From Bacteroides zoogleoformans (lineage in GTDB: Bacteria > Bacteroidota > Bacteroidia > Bacteroidales > Bacteroidaceae), in assembly GCF_002998435.1 (NCBI RefSeq), contig NZ_CP027231.1, positions 248,001 to 312,000 on the forward strand: DNA of 64,000 nt. The letters run 5' to 3'. Position numbers and translations under genes: made by a program. Shown here piece after piece: positions 8,504 through 17,869 of the stretch; position 1 is the first letter of the stretch; each line of letters opens with the position of its first letter. Under the pieces are notes generated by a model that did not search any database, had not been told where the DNA came from, and saw nothing but the letters and a program-made list of their open reading frames with translations.

Positions 8504-10099
8504 CTATAACCATTGGGGAGCGCCCACCTTATTTATCTTGACATTTTCATTGGTTACGGTGAAATCGCCATTGCTTTCGTCTCTGAATTTAGGGTCGAGG
8601 GTCTTGCCTCCATCCTTTGCCACTACTTGGGCAATGCCGTCCACTGTTACCTCTATCGTGCCTGCATTGGCTGCACGGAAATAGTTGTTGTTGCCGAATG
8701 TGGGGGCGGAGTTGGTTTGCGATTGCTTGGAGAAGTATCCCGCCGTATTGGTTACTATATTATTCATGAATTTGATGCTATGTTTGAAAGTGGTTTTTAC
8801 ACCATTCTCTTCTTTTTGCTCTGTGGCAAACCTGACGTACATGATGCGTTTGCTTGGATTGTTCGATATACCGACCAAGGTGTTGTTGCTGACGTTGATC
8901 TGGCTCATCACATCAGGGAACGTCTTGGTGGCATTGTCATAACGCACAAAATCGCGGTCGGCGCAACTGTTGTAAACGGTGTTGTTGATGAAATCCAGAG
9001 CTTTGTAGGCTCCCTTGCGGCTATCCATGAAGTCGGCTCCGTTACATTTTACGTCGTGTATCATGCAGTTGTCGAAAGTGATTGATTCCACCAAAGAAGC
9101 GGTGTTGATGTAGAACAGGCCTTTATCGAAGTTCCTTATTTCGCAGTTTTCCACATGCAGGGCAGAGTACGTCGCCTCTTTCTTGTAGTCGAACGCATGG
9201 TTTTTGGTGTAGTCTCCATCCAGAATGACATTTCTCATCTCTACGCTGCCTCCATTCAATTTGAAGTTACTGCCTTTTATCACGGGGCGGTTGTTCATTC
9301 TTTCTCCCACGATACGTACGTCTTTGTCAATGTTTATGTCGGTCAGTTCATACGTTCCTGCACGAACAAGAATCAGGTTGAGGTTCTGCGTTGCTTCGTC
9401 GATGGCTTCTTGCAGCGACTTTCCGCCTTCCGATACCAAAATGGCGGTAGCCGGGTCGATTAAAGTCGTGAAAGAGTGTTCACCGCAATTCTTGTCTCCG
9501 TTGACTAAGCGGGCTGTGTATTTGGTGTTGCCTTGTAGTTTGCCGACGGTGGCAGTGCAAGTCTTTAGTTCTTCTGCCGTGAAAGTGTGTCGGATATCTC
9601 CGGGGTTAAGCACCATGCCGGTTACTTGTTTGTTCGCTTTCCACGTAAACGTGGCGCTTGAATAAGTCAGGTCGTCTTCTGTCACTTTGCTTAGCAATTG
9701 TTCCGGGTCGGTCTTGAAATACACCCCGTTCCATTTGGACTCCGGTCTGCCTTCGCCATGCGCTTTGAATCTGGCAGAATATCGGGTGTCGCCCATCAAT
9801 TCTTTCACGTCATAAGGGATATTGGAATTTGTCAGACCGGTATAGGTGCGTATCGGTGTGCCGGCAAAAGTCAGACTGTCATCTTGAAAGATTTCGATGT
9901 CATAACTTGTCGCCCCTTCTATCGGAGTCCAGCTTAGACGGACATTGATGTTATTGTTTACTTTTGCCTCCAGTCCGAAGGGAGCAAAGAAGCGTGCGTA
10001 TTCAACGGCGGTCAGCTCGTTGTCTTGTTTGCTGCAAGCGGTGGTCAGGGCAACCAAAGCCAACCCTGCCCCAATGATATATTTTGAAAACTTCTTCAT
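8504..10099 (-). CDS. Surface lipoprotein with fibronectin-like and beta-helix (pectate-lyase-like) domains
   Basis: Probable surface glycan-binding protein in the SusE/SusF position. Starting at 10099 gives 531 residues with a lipoprotein signal (TTAC, Cys22); an in-frame upstream ATG at 10129 would add ten residues ahead of the signal peptide, so it is rejected. Residues about 35-240 look like two fibronectin-type-III-like modules (RLSWTPIEGATSYDIEIF near 55, a second with ATFTWKANKQ). Residues about 240-450 form a repeated parallel beta-helix pattern (KALDFINNTVYNSC, INVSNNTLVGIS), as in the DUF4957/DUF5123 proteins of Bacteroides utilisation loci. No pectate-lyase catalytic set is evident, so binding rather than cleavage is more likely. 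It follows the SusD stop by 29 bp and ends at a strong terminator. Confidence 0.82.
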   Translation of the reverse strand: MKKFSKYIIGAGLALVALTTACSKQDNELTAVEYARFFAPFGLEAKVNNNINVRLSWTPIEGATSYDIEIFQDDSLTFAGTPIRTYTGLTNSNIPYDVKELMGDTRYSARFKAHGEGRPESKWNGVYFKTDPEQLLSKVTEDDLTYSSATFTWKANKQVTGMVLNPGDIRHTFTAEELKTCTATVGKLQGNTKYTARLVNGDKNCGEHSFTTLIDPATAILVSEGGKSLQEAIDEATQNLNLILVRAGTYELTDINIDKDVRIVGERMNNRPVIKGSNFKLNGGSVEMRNVILDGDYTKNHAFDYKKEATYSALHVENCEIRNFDKGLFYINTASLVESITFDNCMIHDVKCNGADFMDSRKGAYKALDFINNTVYNSCADRDFVRYDNATKTFPDVMSQINVSNNTLVGISNNPSKRIMYVRFATEQKEENGVKTTFKHSIKFMNNIVTNTAGYFSKQSQTNSAPTFGNNNYFRAANAGTIEVTVDGIAQVVAKDGGKTLDPKFRDESNGDFTVTNENVKINKVGAPQWL

Positions 10100-10128
10100 A
10101 ATCTTCTGTTGTATGTATCTTTCATTCA

Positions 10129-11895
10129 TTAGTTATTAGAAAGCATGCCGTTGCTGCTGTCGATAAATGTTTGCCAGATGGGCCAGAACTGATTTTCATC
10201 GGGGTTTTTCTGATAAAGACAATCGATAAGTGCGTCGGTCAGTTTCTCGGTATTAATCCATGTGACACTTTCATAACCTTCGGGGGCACTGCCCACTTCC
10301 CCGTGGTTCAGGCCATAAAAGAGCAGTGTTTCGTTATCCTTGTCTGTTTTGTAGTACAGCTTTTCGGGCAGGTCGGCATAGGCGCCTTCGCGGCGAGCCA
10401 ATTGCTTCATCTTCTTTTTTGCTTCGTCCATCTTTACTTTCAGCAGATTCCAACGGATAAGGTCTGCTTTTCTGAGAGATTCTCCGGCAAACTCAAAGCC
10501 GCGTTGTTCTACTATGGCGTTGAAGAAAGCGTCTTTGTTTGCAGTGGCTTTTGTCATGTATGCCGAAACTTTGGCTACGGGCAATGCACGGCTCAATATC
10601 GGGCGCAAATAAGGTGCGGCAGCAGTAGGTGATTCCAGTTCGTTGATAGCTTCTGCGGCCATCAGATACACATCGGCCAGACGCATGTACTGCCAGTTGA
10701 TGCCATCGTCGTTGGTAGAAGTAACAATACGGTTCATCCACTCATAACGAAGTTTACCGAAGCACCAGCTTTTCAGGCTGCGCACTTCCTGTCTGGATTT
10801 TCCGTTGACCAAACCGGACGACCACTCATAAGGAACACAAGTGATGTCACGACGCACATCCTCTACATCATAGTCATAGAAAAGATAGGGCAGGGGACCG
10901 TTTATGCCACCCTGTGCCTGCTCGGTATATTGGTCTTTAGCTTTGTGTTTCACGCCCAAGGTATAGAGTACGCGACCTCGACCGGCAGCAAAAGGAACTT
11001 CCCAAAGAGATTCGCCACCGGCAGTGGTATTGTCCTGACACAGTTTCTTGAAGTTATCAATGAAACTACCCAAAACGCTTCCGCTATTATTAATGACATC
11101 CAGGCATTCCTCTTTGGCAATGGTATGCATTTTATCAACTGTCAGTTCCGGATGATTGCTGCGGCGTATGCCGTCTGCACGTTGACTATATCCTGCGGCA
11201 TAGAGGGCAATACGTGCACGGAGGCCTTTGACGAAAGCCTTGTTGATTCGTTCCGTACTTTTGGTAACAGTAGATGCATTAGGCCAAGGAACCATGTCCG
11301 AAGCCTCTTTCAAGTCGTTGAGCAGATGTATATAAATGGAATCTCTGTCAGTCTTGGGCAGGTAAACCGTTTCCGAAGAGTTAGGCTCGAAGCGGGCGGG
11401 AACATCTCCCCAGCCTTTTACCAAGTCAAGGTAGAGCACGGCTCTCAAAGTGAGGGCTTCACCCAGCAACTGGCGGAAATCCGGATTCGTAAGGTCGGCA
11501 TAGGCACGCAAGCCGCGTATGCATAGGTTGGCACGTTCAATACCTTCATAGAATTTTGCCCAAGCATTGTTGTCGGTATTCATTTGCGAGTTGGTGGGAC
11601 GCGTGGCGTAGGTGCACAACTCGTATTTTCCGTCGTCGGCAATCTTGGCGGGATCTATGTTGTTTATCCATTCAAGGTCGGTGTTTATACCATAATAAGG
11701 GAGGAAACGACCGCGATAGGAGTTAGTCTCTCCAAAGGATTGATGAATACCCATTACAGCCCCTTCGGCCAAGTCTTTTACTGCAAACAGGTTGGGTTCT
11801 TCCATCGCAGAAACAGAGGGAGATTCCAAGTCGCAAGAGGTCGTTGCGCCTGCCAGCGACAGCATTAAAACAGATGTGTATAGTATCTTTTTCAT
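10129..11895 (-). CDS. SusD/RagB-like glycan-binding surface lipoprotein
   Basis: Partner lipoprotein of the SusC at 11917-15150. The 588-residue protein has a lipoprotein signal (TTSC, Cys21), the helical ALTLRAVLYLDLVKGWGDVP segment typical of SusD proteins near 145-165, a YMRLADVYLMAAEAINEL stretch near 410-430, and a C-terminal FWPIWQTFIDSSNGML end. It begins 21 bp after the SusC stop. It differs throughout from the SusD at 3262-5076, so the two pairs are not a recent duplication and probably bind different ligands. Confidence 0.93.
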   Translation of the reverse strand: MKKILYTSVLMLSLAGATTSCDLESPSVSAMEEPNLFAVKDLAEGAVMGIHQSFGETNSYRGRFLPYYGINTDLEWINNIDPAKIADDGKYELCTYATRPTNSQMNTDNNAWAKFYEGIERANLCIRGLRAYADLTNPDFRQLLGEALTLRAVLYLDLVKGWGDVPARFEPNSSETVYLPKTDRDSIYIHLLNDLKEASDMVPWPNASTVTKSTERINKAFVKGLRARIALYAAGYSQRADGIRRSNHPELTVDKMHTIAKEECLDVINNSGSVLGSFIDNFKKLCQDNTTAGGESLWEVPFAAGRGRVLYTLGVKHKAKDQYTEQAQGGINGPLPYLFYDYDVEDVRRDITCVPYEWSSGLVNGKSRQEVRSLKSWCFGKLRYEWMNRIVTSTNDDGINWQYMRLADVYLMAAEAINELESPTAAAPYLRPILSRALPVAKVSAYMTKATANKDAFFNAIVEQRGFEFAGESLRKADLIRWNLLKVKMDEAKKKMKQLARREGAYADLPEKLYYKTDKDNETLLFYGLNHGEVGSAPEGYESVTWINTEKLTDALIDCLYQKNPDENQFWPIWQTFIDSSNGMLSNN

Positions 11896-11916
11896 TTCTT
11901 TGATTGTTTTGCTTGG

Positions 11917-14900
11917 TTAGAAGTTCAAGTTAAGACCTACCACGAACTGACGGCTCTTGGGATAGGCGGAATAGTCAACACCCGGAGTCAGGTTGGTTCT
12001 GCGGACTGTGGATACTTCCGGATCATATCCGGAATAGTTCGTAAGGCAGAATACATTGTAAGCCGTCACATAGAGACGTAAATTCTGTATGTGCGCTTTA
12101 GAGAGCAAAGCTTTGGGTAATGTATAGCCTAAAGTTAATGTGTTCAGACGCAGGAAAGAAGCGTCTTCTACGGCCCAGTCGCTGAAAATCATTTTCTCGC
12201 TATTGGCATAAGGAGACCACATGGTGGTGTTGGCATTCATTGCTGTTAATCGGGCAGGATCGTTGCAAATGGTTCCGTCCGCATTCAGGTTGTTCCAGCG
12301 TTTGCCGGCGGCCATTTCGCCAATCATGTTACGGTATTGGTATTTTCCGGGATTGGTGAACTCTATTTTATTGGCATTGTAGACGTCGTTGCCATAACTC
12401 CAGTTGAAGTTTGCACTCAGGTCGAAGCCATAGGCGCGGGCATTGATGCTGAAACCGCCGGTATGTACCGGATTGGCATCACCAATGATTTCGCGGTCGG
12501 CCAATGTCACTTTGTTATCCGCACTGCCGTCAATGTTGGCAAGCTTCATGGTGCCCGGACGCAACTTACCGAGAACGGCAGTTCCATCTACCACACCTTC
12601 TTTCAGCTTCCAAGACTTGGATGCTTCGTCATAACCGATGAAATCGCTTACCTCGTAACGGCCTGCGGAACGATAGCCGTACATCCTGCCGACAGAGCTT
12701 CCCTTGGCTATCCAGAAGTCGTAACCGATTTCGGAAGAGGCCCAATAGGTCTCTTCACCGAAGTCGTTCATGATGCCCAGGTCTTTGATTTCATTCTTGT
12801 TGAATCCGATGTTCGCACTGAAGCTCAAACCATAGTTTTTTTTGTCAAGGATAGTCCAGTTGATGCTGGCTTCAATACCTTTGTTTTGTGTTTTACCCAT
12901 GTTGCGATACTGATAGTCGTAACCGGTTCCTGCAACCGGGAACTGAATGAGCAAATCTTTGGTCGTGTTCAAGTATGCTTCGACAGTACCGCTCAGTTTG
13001 CCGCCTAATACGGTGAAGTCCATACCCGCATTGCGAGTAATGGTAGTTTCCCATTTCAAATCCGCGTTCGGCATTATCTTGGAAGCCGACCAATAGCTGT
13101 CAAACCCATTGATCCAGCTGGTTGCTGAAGACTTGTAGTTTAAGTTCATTTGACCGGAAGGAATATTATTATTGCCGGCAGTTCCGTAGCTTACGCGCAA
13201 CTTCAAGTCGTCCAGCCAGCCTTGGGTGTTTTTCATAAAAGGTTCTGAAGATACGCGCCATGCAAAGGCGGCAGACGGGAAGTATCCCCATTGATTGCCG
13301 GATGAGAATTTGGAGGAGCCATCGGCACGGAATGTAGCACTCAACAAATATTTGCTTTCAAAGTCATAGTTGACACGACCGAAATAGGACAAGAGCTTTT
13401 CGTCCGGATTGAGGTAGTTGTCGATAGTAAAAGGCTTGCCTTGCGAGGAGTATTTCCATGCATCGGATGCTGTGAACGATTCGGGGAATCCATGAACCAC
13501 ATTGGTCTGAACGGTTGATTTACTGATGATCCATTCGTGTCCGGCCATGGCGTTCAAGTGGTGGCTGTCACCTCTGAACAACCTGGAGAAATCGTAGCTG
13601 ACGGTATTCGTGCTACGGAACTTGTGACGATTGGTCTCGGCGAATTGAGCTGCCGGCTTCTTCTGATTGTCTTTGGAGGGAACATTCTTTATATAATAGG
13701 TGGTCAATCCCCAGAAACGTTGGTCGTTGTTGCGATAGTCGTCGTAGCCAACTTCGGCTTTGACCTTGAAGTTCTTGAAGATTTCCCATCCGAAACCGCC
13801 AGCGATGTTCAAACCTTTGCGTTCTTGCATCCTATCGTTGTCAGAGATGGATGTCAATGGATGATAGAGGTTTCCTAAATCGTCGTCGGCACTGCCTGAA
13901 GAAGAATCCAAATTGGCAAGGGGTATCGGGGTATAAATGACGGAGTATTTCAGACGTTTGTCCGAGTCATAAGGAGAGCTTACATCGTTTGCACCACCGC
14001 CGTTGATGTCTGTTTCGGAATAACGTGCCTGAAAATCCAGCGTCACGTTCTTGGCGGGCTTGGTGTTCAGCTTTAGGCTGAAATTGTCACGCTTGTATGA
14101 GGAACCTTCCATGATGGCTTTGTCATTCATGTGGTTGTAGCTGAAAGCGTATTTGATTTTGTCGCTACCTCCATTGATGTTCAGGCTGTGGTTGAAGGTA
14201 TGGCCGGTACGCCCGAAAGTCAGATTCTGCCAGTCGTTGGTCGCAATGTTGTCATACAAGTCCAAGTCTGTGTACGAACCGAAGAATTTCTCATAGCCCG
14301 TCACATAACTGCTGCCTTTCAGCTGAGCCAGCTCGTATTGCCACTTTGCATAATCGGCAGCGCTGAGCACATCCAATGTTTTGGCAATCTTTTTCCATGA
14401 ATAATAAGCGTTGTAGTTTACGGACACTTTGCCTTCCTTTCCGGATTTTGTAGTAACCAAGATAACACCGTTTGCGCCACGTGATCCGTAGATTGCCGTC
14501 GAAGAGGCATCTTTCAATACGGTCATATCTTCGATGTCCGAAGCCGGAATGTCGGAAATTGATTCTACGGGGAACCCGTCAACGATAAACAACGGTTCGT
14601 TGCTTTGAGAGATGGAACCTCCGCCGCGTACGCGGATTTTCATTTCTGCATCGGGCGAACCTTCGGTTGTGGTAATCTGCACACCCGCCATCTTACCGGT
14701 CAGCGCTTCTGTTGCCGTAGCTACCGGCACAGCTGCCAAAACCTCGGAGTTAACGGTGGCCACGGAACCGGTCAGGTCTTTACGTTTCACCGCACCGTAG
14801 CCGATGACCACCACCTCTTCCAGGGCCTGCGCATCGTCTGCCAAAACCACATCGATAACTTTCTGTCCTTTAACGGCAACTTCTTGTGTAGTCATTCCCA

Positions 14901-15150
14901 CATAAGAAAATACCAGTGTGGCATTGGCGGGGACAGACAGTGTAAAGTTTCCGTCAACATCCGTAATGGTTCCATTGCTGTTATTTCCTTTTTGGACTAC
15001 GGAGGCGCCTATTACTGTTTCTCCGATTTTGTCTTTCACAGTACCTTTTACGGTCACATTTTGCGCTGATACGTTGAGCGATATCATGGCTACCAACGTG
15101 AATAGTAGCGCATTGCACATGTTTTTCATCTTGTTAGACATCCTTTGCAT
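11917..15150 (-). CDS. SusC/RagA-like TonB-dependent outer-membrane transporter
   Basis: Second SusC-type importer, 1077 residues. A signal peptide ends near NVSAQ (about residue 30); then comes the carboxypeptidase-regulatory-like domain (VKGTVKDKIGETVIGASVVQ), the plug (EEVVVIGYGAVKRKDLTGSV, and the VLKDASSTAIYGSRGANGVI signature), and the barrel, ending in a terminal aromatic (LNLNF). The listed start has two other nearby in-frame ATGs (MSNKM and MKNM), either of which would leave a tidier signal peptide; the choice does not change the mature protein. It heads the SusC-SusD-lipoprotein unit, with a candidate promoter at 15216-15223. Confidence 0.95.
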   Translation of the reverse strand: MQRMSNKMKNMCNALLFTLVAMISLNVSAQNVTVKGTVKDKIGETVIGASVVQKGNNSNGTITDVDGNFTLSVPANATLVFSYVGMTTQEVAVKGQKVIDVVLADDAQALEEVVVIGYGAVKRKDLTGSVATVNSEVLAAVPVATATEALTGKMAGVQITTTEGSPDAEMKIRVRGGGSISQSNEPLFIVDGFPVESISDIPASDIEDMTVLKDASSTAIYGSRGANGVILVTTKSGKEGKVSVNYNAYYSWKKIAKTLDVLSAADYAKWQYELAQLKGSSYVTGYEKFFGSYTDLDLYDNIATNDWQNLTFGRTGHTFNHSLNINGGSDKIKYAFSYNHMNDKAIMEGSSYKRDNFSLKLNTKPAKNVTLDFQARYSETDINGGGANDVSSPYDSDKRLKYSVIYTPIPLANLDSSSGSADDDLGNLYHPLTSISDNDRMQERKGLNIAGGFGWEIFKNFKVKAEVGYDDYRNNDQRFWGLTTYYIKNVPSKDNQKKPAAQFAETNRHKFRSTNTVSYDFSRLFRGDSHHLNAMAGHEWIISKSTVQTNVVHGFPESFTASDAWKYSSQGKPFTIDNYLNPDEKLLSYFGRVNYDFESKYLLSATFRADGSSKFSSGNQWGYFPSAAFAWRVSSEPFMKNTQGWLDDLKLRVSYGTAGNNNIPSGQMNLNYKSSATSWINGFDSYWSASKIMPNADLKWETTITRNAGMDFTVLGGKLSGTVEAYLNTTKDLLIQFPVAGTGYDYQYRNMGKTQNKGIEASINWTILDKKNYGLSFSANIGFNKNEIKDLGIMNDFGEETYWASSEIGYDFWIAKGSSVGRMYGYRSAGRYEVSDFIGYDEASKSWKLKEGVVDGTAVLGKLRPGTMKLANIDGSADNKVTLADREIIGDANPVHTGGFSINARAYGFDLSANFNWSYGNDVYNANKIEFTNPGKYQYRNMIGEMAAGKRWNNLNADGTICNDPARLTAMNANTTMWSPYANSEKMIFSDWAVEDASFLRLNTLTLGYTLPKALLSKAHIQNLRLYVTAYNVFCLTNYSGYDPEVSTVRRTNLTPGVDYSAYPKSRQFVVGLNLNF

Positions 15151-15215
15151 GTTTAATAATTTAAAATGTTTTCATCTTTCATCGTGTGTTCGCACACACT
15201 GTTAAATTGTTGATG

Positions 15216-15223
15216 CAAATGTA
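15216..15223 (-). promoter_or_regulatory. Bacteroides -7 element (TACATTTG) for SusC at 15150
   Basis: Minus-strand TACATTTG fits TAnnTTTG and lies 66 bp upstream of the SusC start. No clear -33 TTTG at 19-21 bp was found. The rest of 15151-15366 shows no gene. Confidence 0.5.
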
Positions 15224-15366
15224 TAGAGATGTATATCCCCGGATGTGGAAAATTTGTTTTTAGGCTTGTATTTTTTGTTGTCTATATGGATATGTCAATG
15301 GTATGTCAGACAAAGCTTTATATTTATAGCAGGCGCATTGTTGTATTCGTAAATGCAGCTTTTCGG

Positions 15367-16023
15367 TTAGCAAGACATTGCCAGAGTAAAGATTTTGTCG
15401 GCTTCGTCGACGATATGTTCAGGGTGGAAAGATTCCAACTCCATGCGTGGACGAAATCCCCATGTCACTCCGCATGCGGTTACTCCCGCATTGGCGGCCG
15501 TCTGCATATCCACTCCCGAATCTCCCACATAGAGCACGTCCTCCTTATCCGTACGGGTTATTGCGAGGATATCATGCACGATGTGCGGGTCAGGCTTTAC
15601 GGCAATGCCTTCGCGCTGTCCGAATACGGCTGCAAAACGAATCTCGGGGAAGTAATGGGCAATCAGCTTCTCAGTGGCGGCCTGATATTTGTTGGACGCT
15701 ACGGCCGGCTGCATCCCTGCCTCTTGTATTTGTTGCAACAGTTCGGGTATGCCGGGATAGGGGCGGCTCTTGTCGGCATTATGCACGTCGTAGTAGGGGA
15801 TGAATTCTTTGCGCACACGCAGCACGTTTTCTTCGCTCTTTTCACCTTCCGGCAAGGCACGTTCAAACAGTTTGTTTATGCCGTTGCCCACCATGAAGTT
15901 ATAAGCAGCTTCCGGATGTATTGGGTATCCAAGTCTCTGCAGGGCATGGTTTGTACTTTGTGCCAGGTCGGCGATGGTGTTCAGCAGCGTGCCGTCCAAA
16001 TCGAATATAATCAGCTTTTTCAT
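15367..16023 (-). CDS. gph: HAD-family hydrolase, phosphoglycolate-phosphatase-like
   Basis: A 218-residue cytosolic phosphatase of the haloacid dehalogenase superfamily, subfamily IA. All four motifs are present: DLDGT at 8-12 (nucleophile Asp8, acid Asp10), a Ser/Asn in VASNKYQ near 110, the Lys of IAVKPDP near 145, and GDSGVDMQTA near 170. The helical cap lies between motifs I and II. The best match by overall pattern is phosphoglycolate phosphatase (repair-derived 2-phosphoglycolate), but family members have broad substrates, so the exact reaction is uncertain. It stands alone with its own promoter at 16044-16051. Confidence 0.85.
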   Translation of the reverse strand: MKKLIIFDLDGTLLNTIADLAQSTNHALQRLGYPIHPEAAYNFMVGNGINKLFERALPEGEKSEENVLRVRKEFIPYYDVHNADKSRPYPGIPELLQQIQEAGMQPAVASNKYQAATEKLIAHYFPEIRFAAVFGQREGIAVKPDPHIVHDILAITRTDKEDVLYVGDSGVDMQTAANAGVTACGVTWGFRPRMELESFHPEHIVDEADKIFTLAMSC

Positions 16024-16043
16024 TGTTTCTCGTTTTTCCGCGG

Positions 16044-16051
16044 CAAAGATA
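16044..16051 (-). promoter_or_regulatory. Bacteroides -7 element (TATCTTTG) for the HAD phosphatase
   Basis: Minus-strand TATCTTTG, a frequent form of TAnnTTTG, 21 bp upstream of the start codon at 16023. Confidence 0.6.
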
Positions 16052-16126
16052 GTATTTTTAAGGAAATGAAAAAGTAATTCCGGGCAAGGCTGATGAGGAA
16101 AAGAAAGCGTAGAAGAGATTTTCTTC

Positions 16127-17011
16127 TTACTTCTGGGCTTCCAGCGTATAGCCTTGCTGTTGCAGCAGGTTCAATACGCCGTTGTCGCCGGGCAGGTGTC
16201 CGGCGCCTACCACGAAGAGCGTGGGAGCCTCGCTCATGAGGGCGGGCATCTTTTCGGCCCATGCTTTGTTGCGGTTGTCAATCAACGCTTCCATTTCTCC
16301 GGGCAGAGGGTCGCACGAGTCGCCGCGACGTTCGGCCAGCAGTTGCAACATCGCATTCAAATCCTGCTTCCGATAGGCTTCAATCACGCGTTTGACTTGT
16401 CCTACGGTTCTGTCGATGTCACTCGCCGTACAATACAGAATCTCCGCCTGACGTTTCAGCGTCTGGCTGTTGAAGAGGATATCCACTTGCGATTGGGGTG
16501 CTTCCAGTCCGCCCACTTTCTTGCCCTGTTGCTGTGCCTGTTGCTGAAAGTAGGCGTCGAGCTGTTCCTGCGGATTGAAGCCCGGCGTATGTTTCATGTA
16601 GAGTATCACGGCGAGTTGCGTGTTGATGGCGGCCGGTTTCAGTTGTGCCAGCATGGCGATGTCCACCATCATGTTCTCTTTGACCACTTTGCCCAATTCT
16701 TCGTATTGTTCGGGTGTGAAGAGGCTTTGCAGTGTGCTGTCTTGGGGCATCATCATCTGCTGTTGCATGCTTTGCACAAAAGCCGGCGACATCATTTCGC
16801 TCATGACCACCTCACCATAAACCTGCGAGGTTTCGTTCACGGCTTGCGGCAGGGCGGCAATGCTGTCCTTGATGCCGAGGGGCGAGAGGTGGTAGGTGCC
16901 GAAGATGTACGACGGTTTTTCCAATCCCTTGCCGGATACTTTCCACAAGAGTTGCGCATGGGCGCTCTGCACAAGGCAGATAAGCAGGAGGAGGCTGATA
17001 ATTTTCTTCAT
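16127..17011 (-). CDS. TraB/GumN family protein, secreted
   Basis: A 294-residue protein with a signal peptide (cleavage after SAHA, about residue 19) and the two TraB/GumN hallmarks: GTYH at 38-41 and the C-terminal GAGHLPGDNGVL. These conserved His/Glu residues resemble the metal site of TIKI-type metalloproteases, so a periplasmic peptidase or related activity is possible; it is unproven for this branch. The start at 17011 is chosen because it directly precedes the signal peptide; the longer open frame upstream has no export signal. It follows the ABC ATPase gene by 41 bp and is probably in the same operon. Confidence 0.82.
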   Translation of the reverse strand: MKKIISLLLLICLVQSAHAQLLWKVSGKGLEKPSYIFGTYHLSPLGIKDSIAALPQAVNETSQVYGEVVMSEMMSPAFVQSMQQQMMMPQDSTLQSLFTPEQYEELGKVVKENMMVDIAMLAQLKPAAINTQLAVILYMKHTPGFNPQEQLDAYFQQQAQQQGKKVGGLEAPQSQVDILFNSQTLKRQAEILYCTASDIDRTVGQVKRVIEAYRKQDLNAMLQLLAERRGDSCDPLPGEMEALIDNRNKAWAEKMPALMSEAPTLFVVGAGHLPGDNGVLNLLQQQGYTLEAQK

Positions 17012-17052
17012 GATTCTTTGGCTTTGGAGTTTTACTATATGATTTGGATTGT

Positions 17053-17829
17053 TTATTCCATTGGCTGCGTTTCTTGCATCGATGTCTGTTCGGATGTGTC
17101 CGAGGTTTCCTCGGCAATCTCTTCCTCTACACTGATGTTGAAGTAGGCTTCCAATTCCTTCTCGGCAGAGTTGTGCTCGTTCTTGATGTCGCGGATGATG
17201 ACGCCGTTCTCCAGCAGGGCGATGCGCGGACACACGTCCACCGTATGGTTCAGGTTGTGGCTGGAGATGATGACGGTGGCACCGTGTTCTTCGTTGTACT
17301 TCTTCAGCAGGTGCTTGATGATGGATTGCGAACTGGGGTCGAGAAAGTTGAACGGCTCGTCCAAAATCAGCAGTTGCGGGTGGTGAAGCATGGCCGAGAT
17401 GATGCCTACCTTCTGCTTGTTTCCCATGGAGAAGTTGCGGATGAACTTTTTCTGTCCCAGCACCTCGCCGTTCATGAAACGACCGAAGGGGAGTAAGCGT
17501 CTGTCCACCTCTTGTTTATTCAGTCCGTACATCTTGCCGATGAAGTAGAAATACTCTTCGGGCGTCAGGTAGTCTATCAGGAAACCGTCGTCGATGAAGG
17601 CGCCCGTGTCTCTTTTCCATTCCTCGCTCCGGCTGGTGTCCGTGCCGTCTATGGTGACGTTTCCTCTGTCGGCTTTCAGCAGGTCGAGGATGAGGCGGAA
17701 GAGGGTGGTTTTTCCGGCACCGTTGTTGCCCACCAGTCCCAGCATGTCGCCGCGGTGTATGGTGTAGCTCTCTATGTCGACGGCAACCTTGCTGCCGAAG
17801 TGTTTCTGAAGGTCTGTAATCTGTATCAT
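17053..17829 (-). CDS. ABC transporter ATP-binding protein
   Basis: The ATPase subunit of an ABC transporter, 258 residues, cytosolic face of the inner membrane. Walker A is GNNGAGKTT at 34-42, a degenerate signature NFSMGNKQK at 132-140 (SMG instead of SGG), Walker B LLILDE at 153-158 and the switch His191. A Glu/Ser/Thr-rich acidic tail (about 228-258) is unusual. Its neighbour upstream (40 bp gap) encodes a multi-pass membrane protein that is the likely permease. Substrate unknown; this ATPase group resembles those paired with DUF5687 proteins in Bacteroidota. Confidence 0.93.
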   Translation of the reverse strand: MIQITDLQKHFGSKVAVDIESYTIHRGDMLGLVGNNGAGKTTLFRLILDLLKADRGNVTIDGTDTSRSEEWKRDTGAFIDDGFLIDYLTPEEYFYFIGKMYGLNKQEVDRRLLPFGRFMNGEVLGQKKFIRNFSMGNKQKVGIISAMLHHPQLLILDEPFNFLDPSSQSIIKHLLKKYNEEHGATVIISSHNLNHTVDVCPRIALLENGVIIRDIKNEHNSAEKELEAYFNISVEEEIAEETSDTSEQTSMQETQPME

Positions 17830-17869
17830 TTGGTCTGTTTGCTTTTAGAGTTCTTGTATGCTTGATTTA

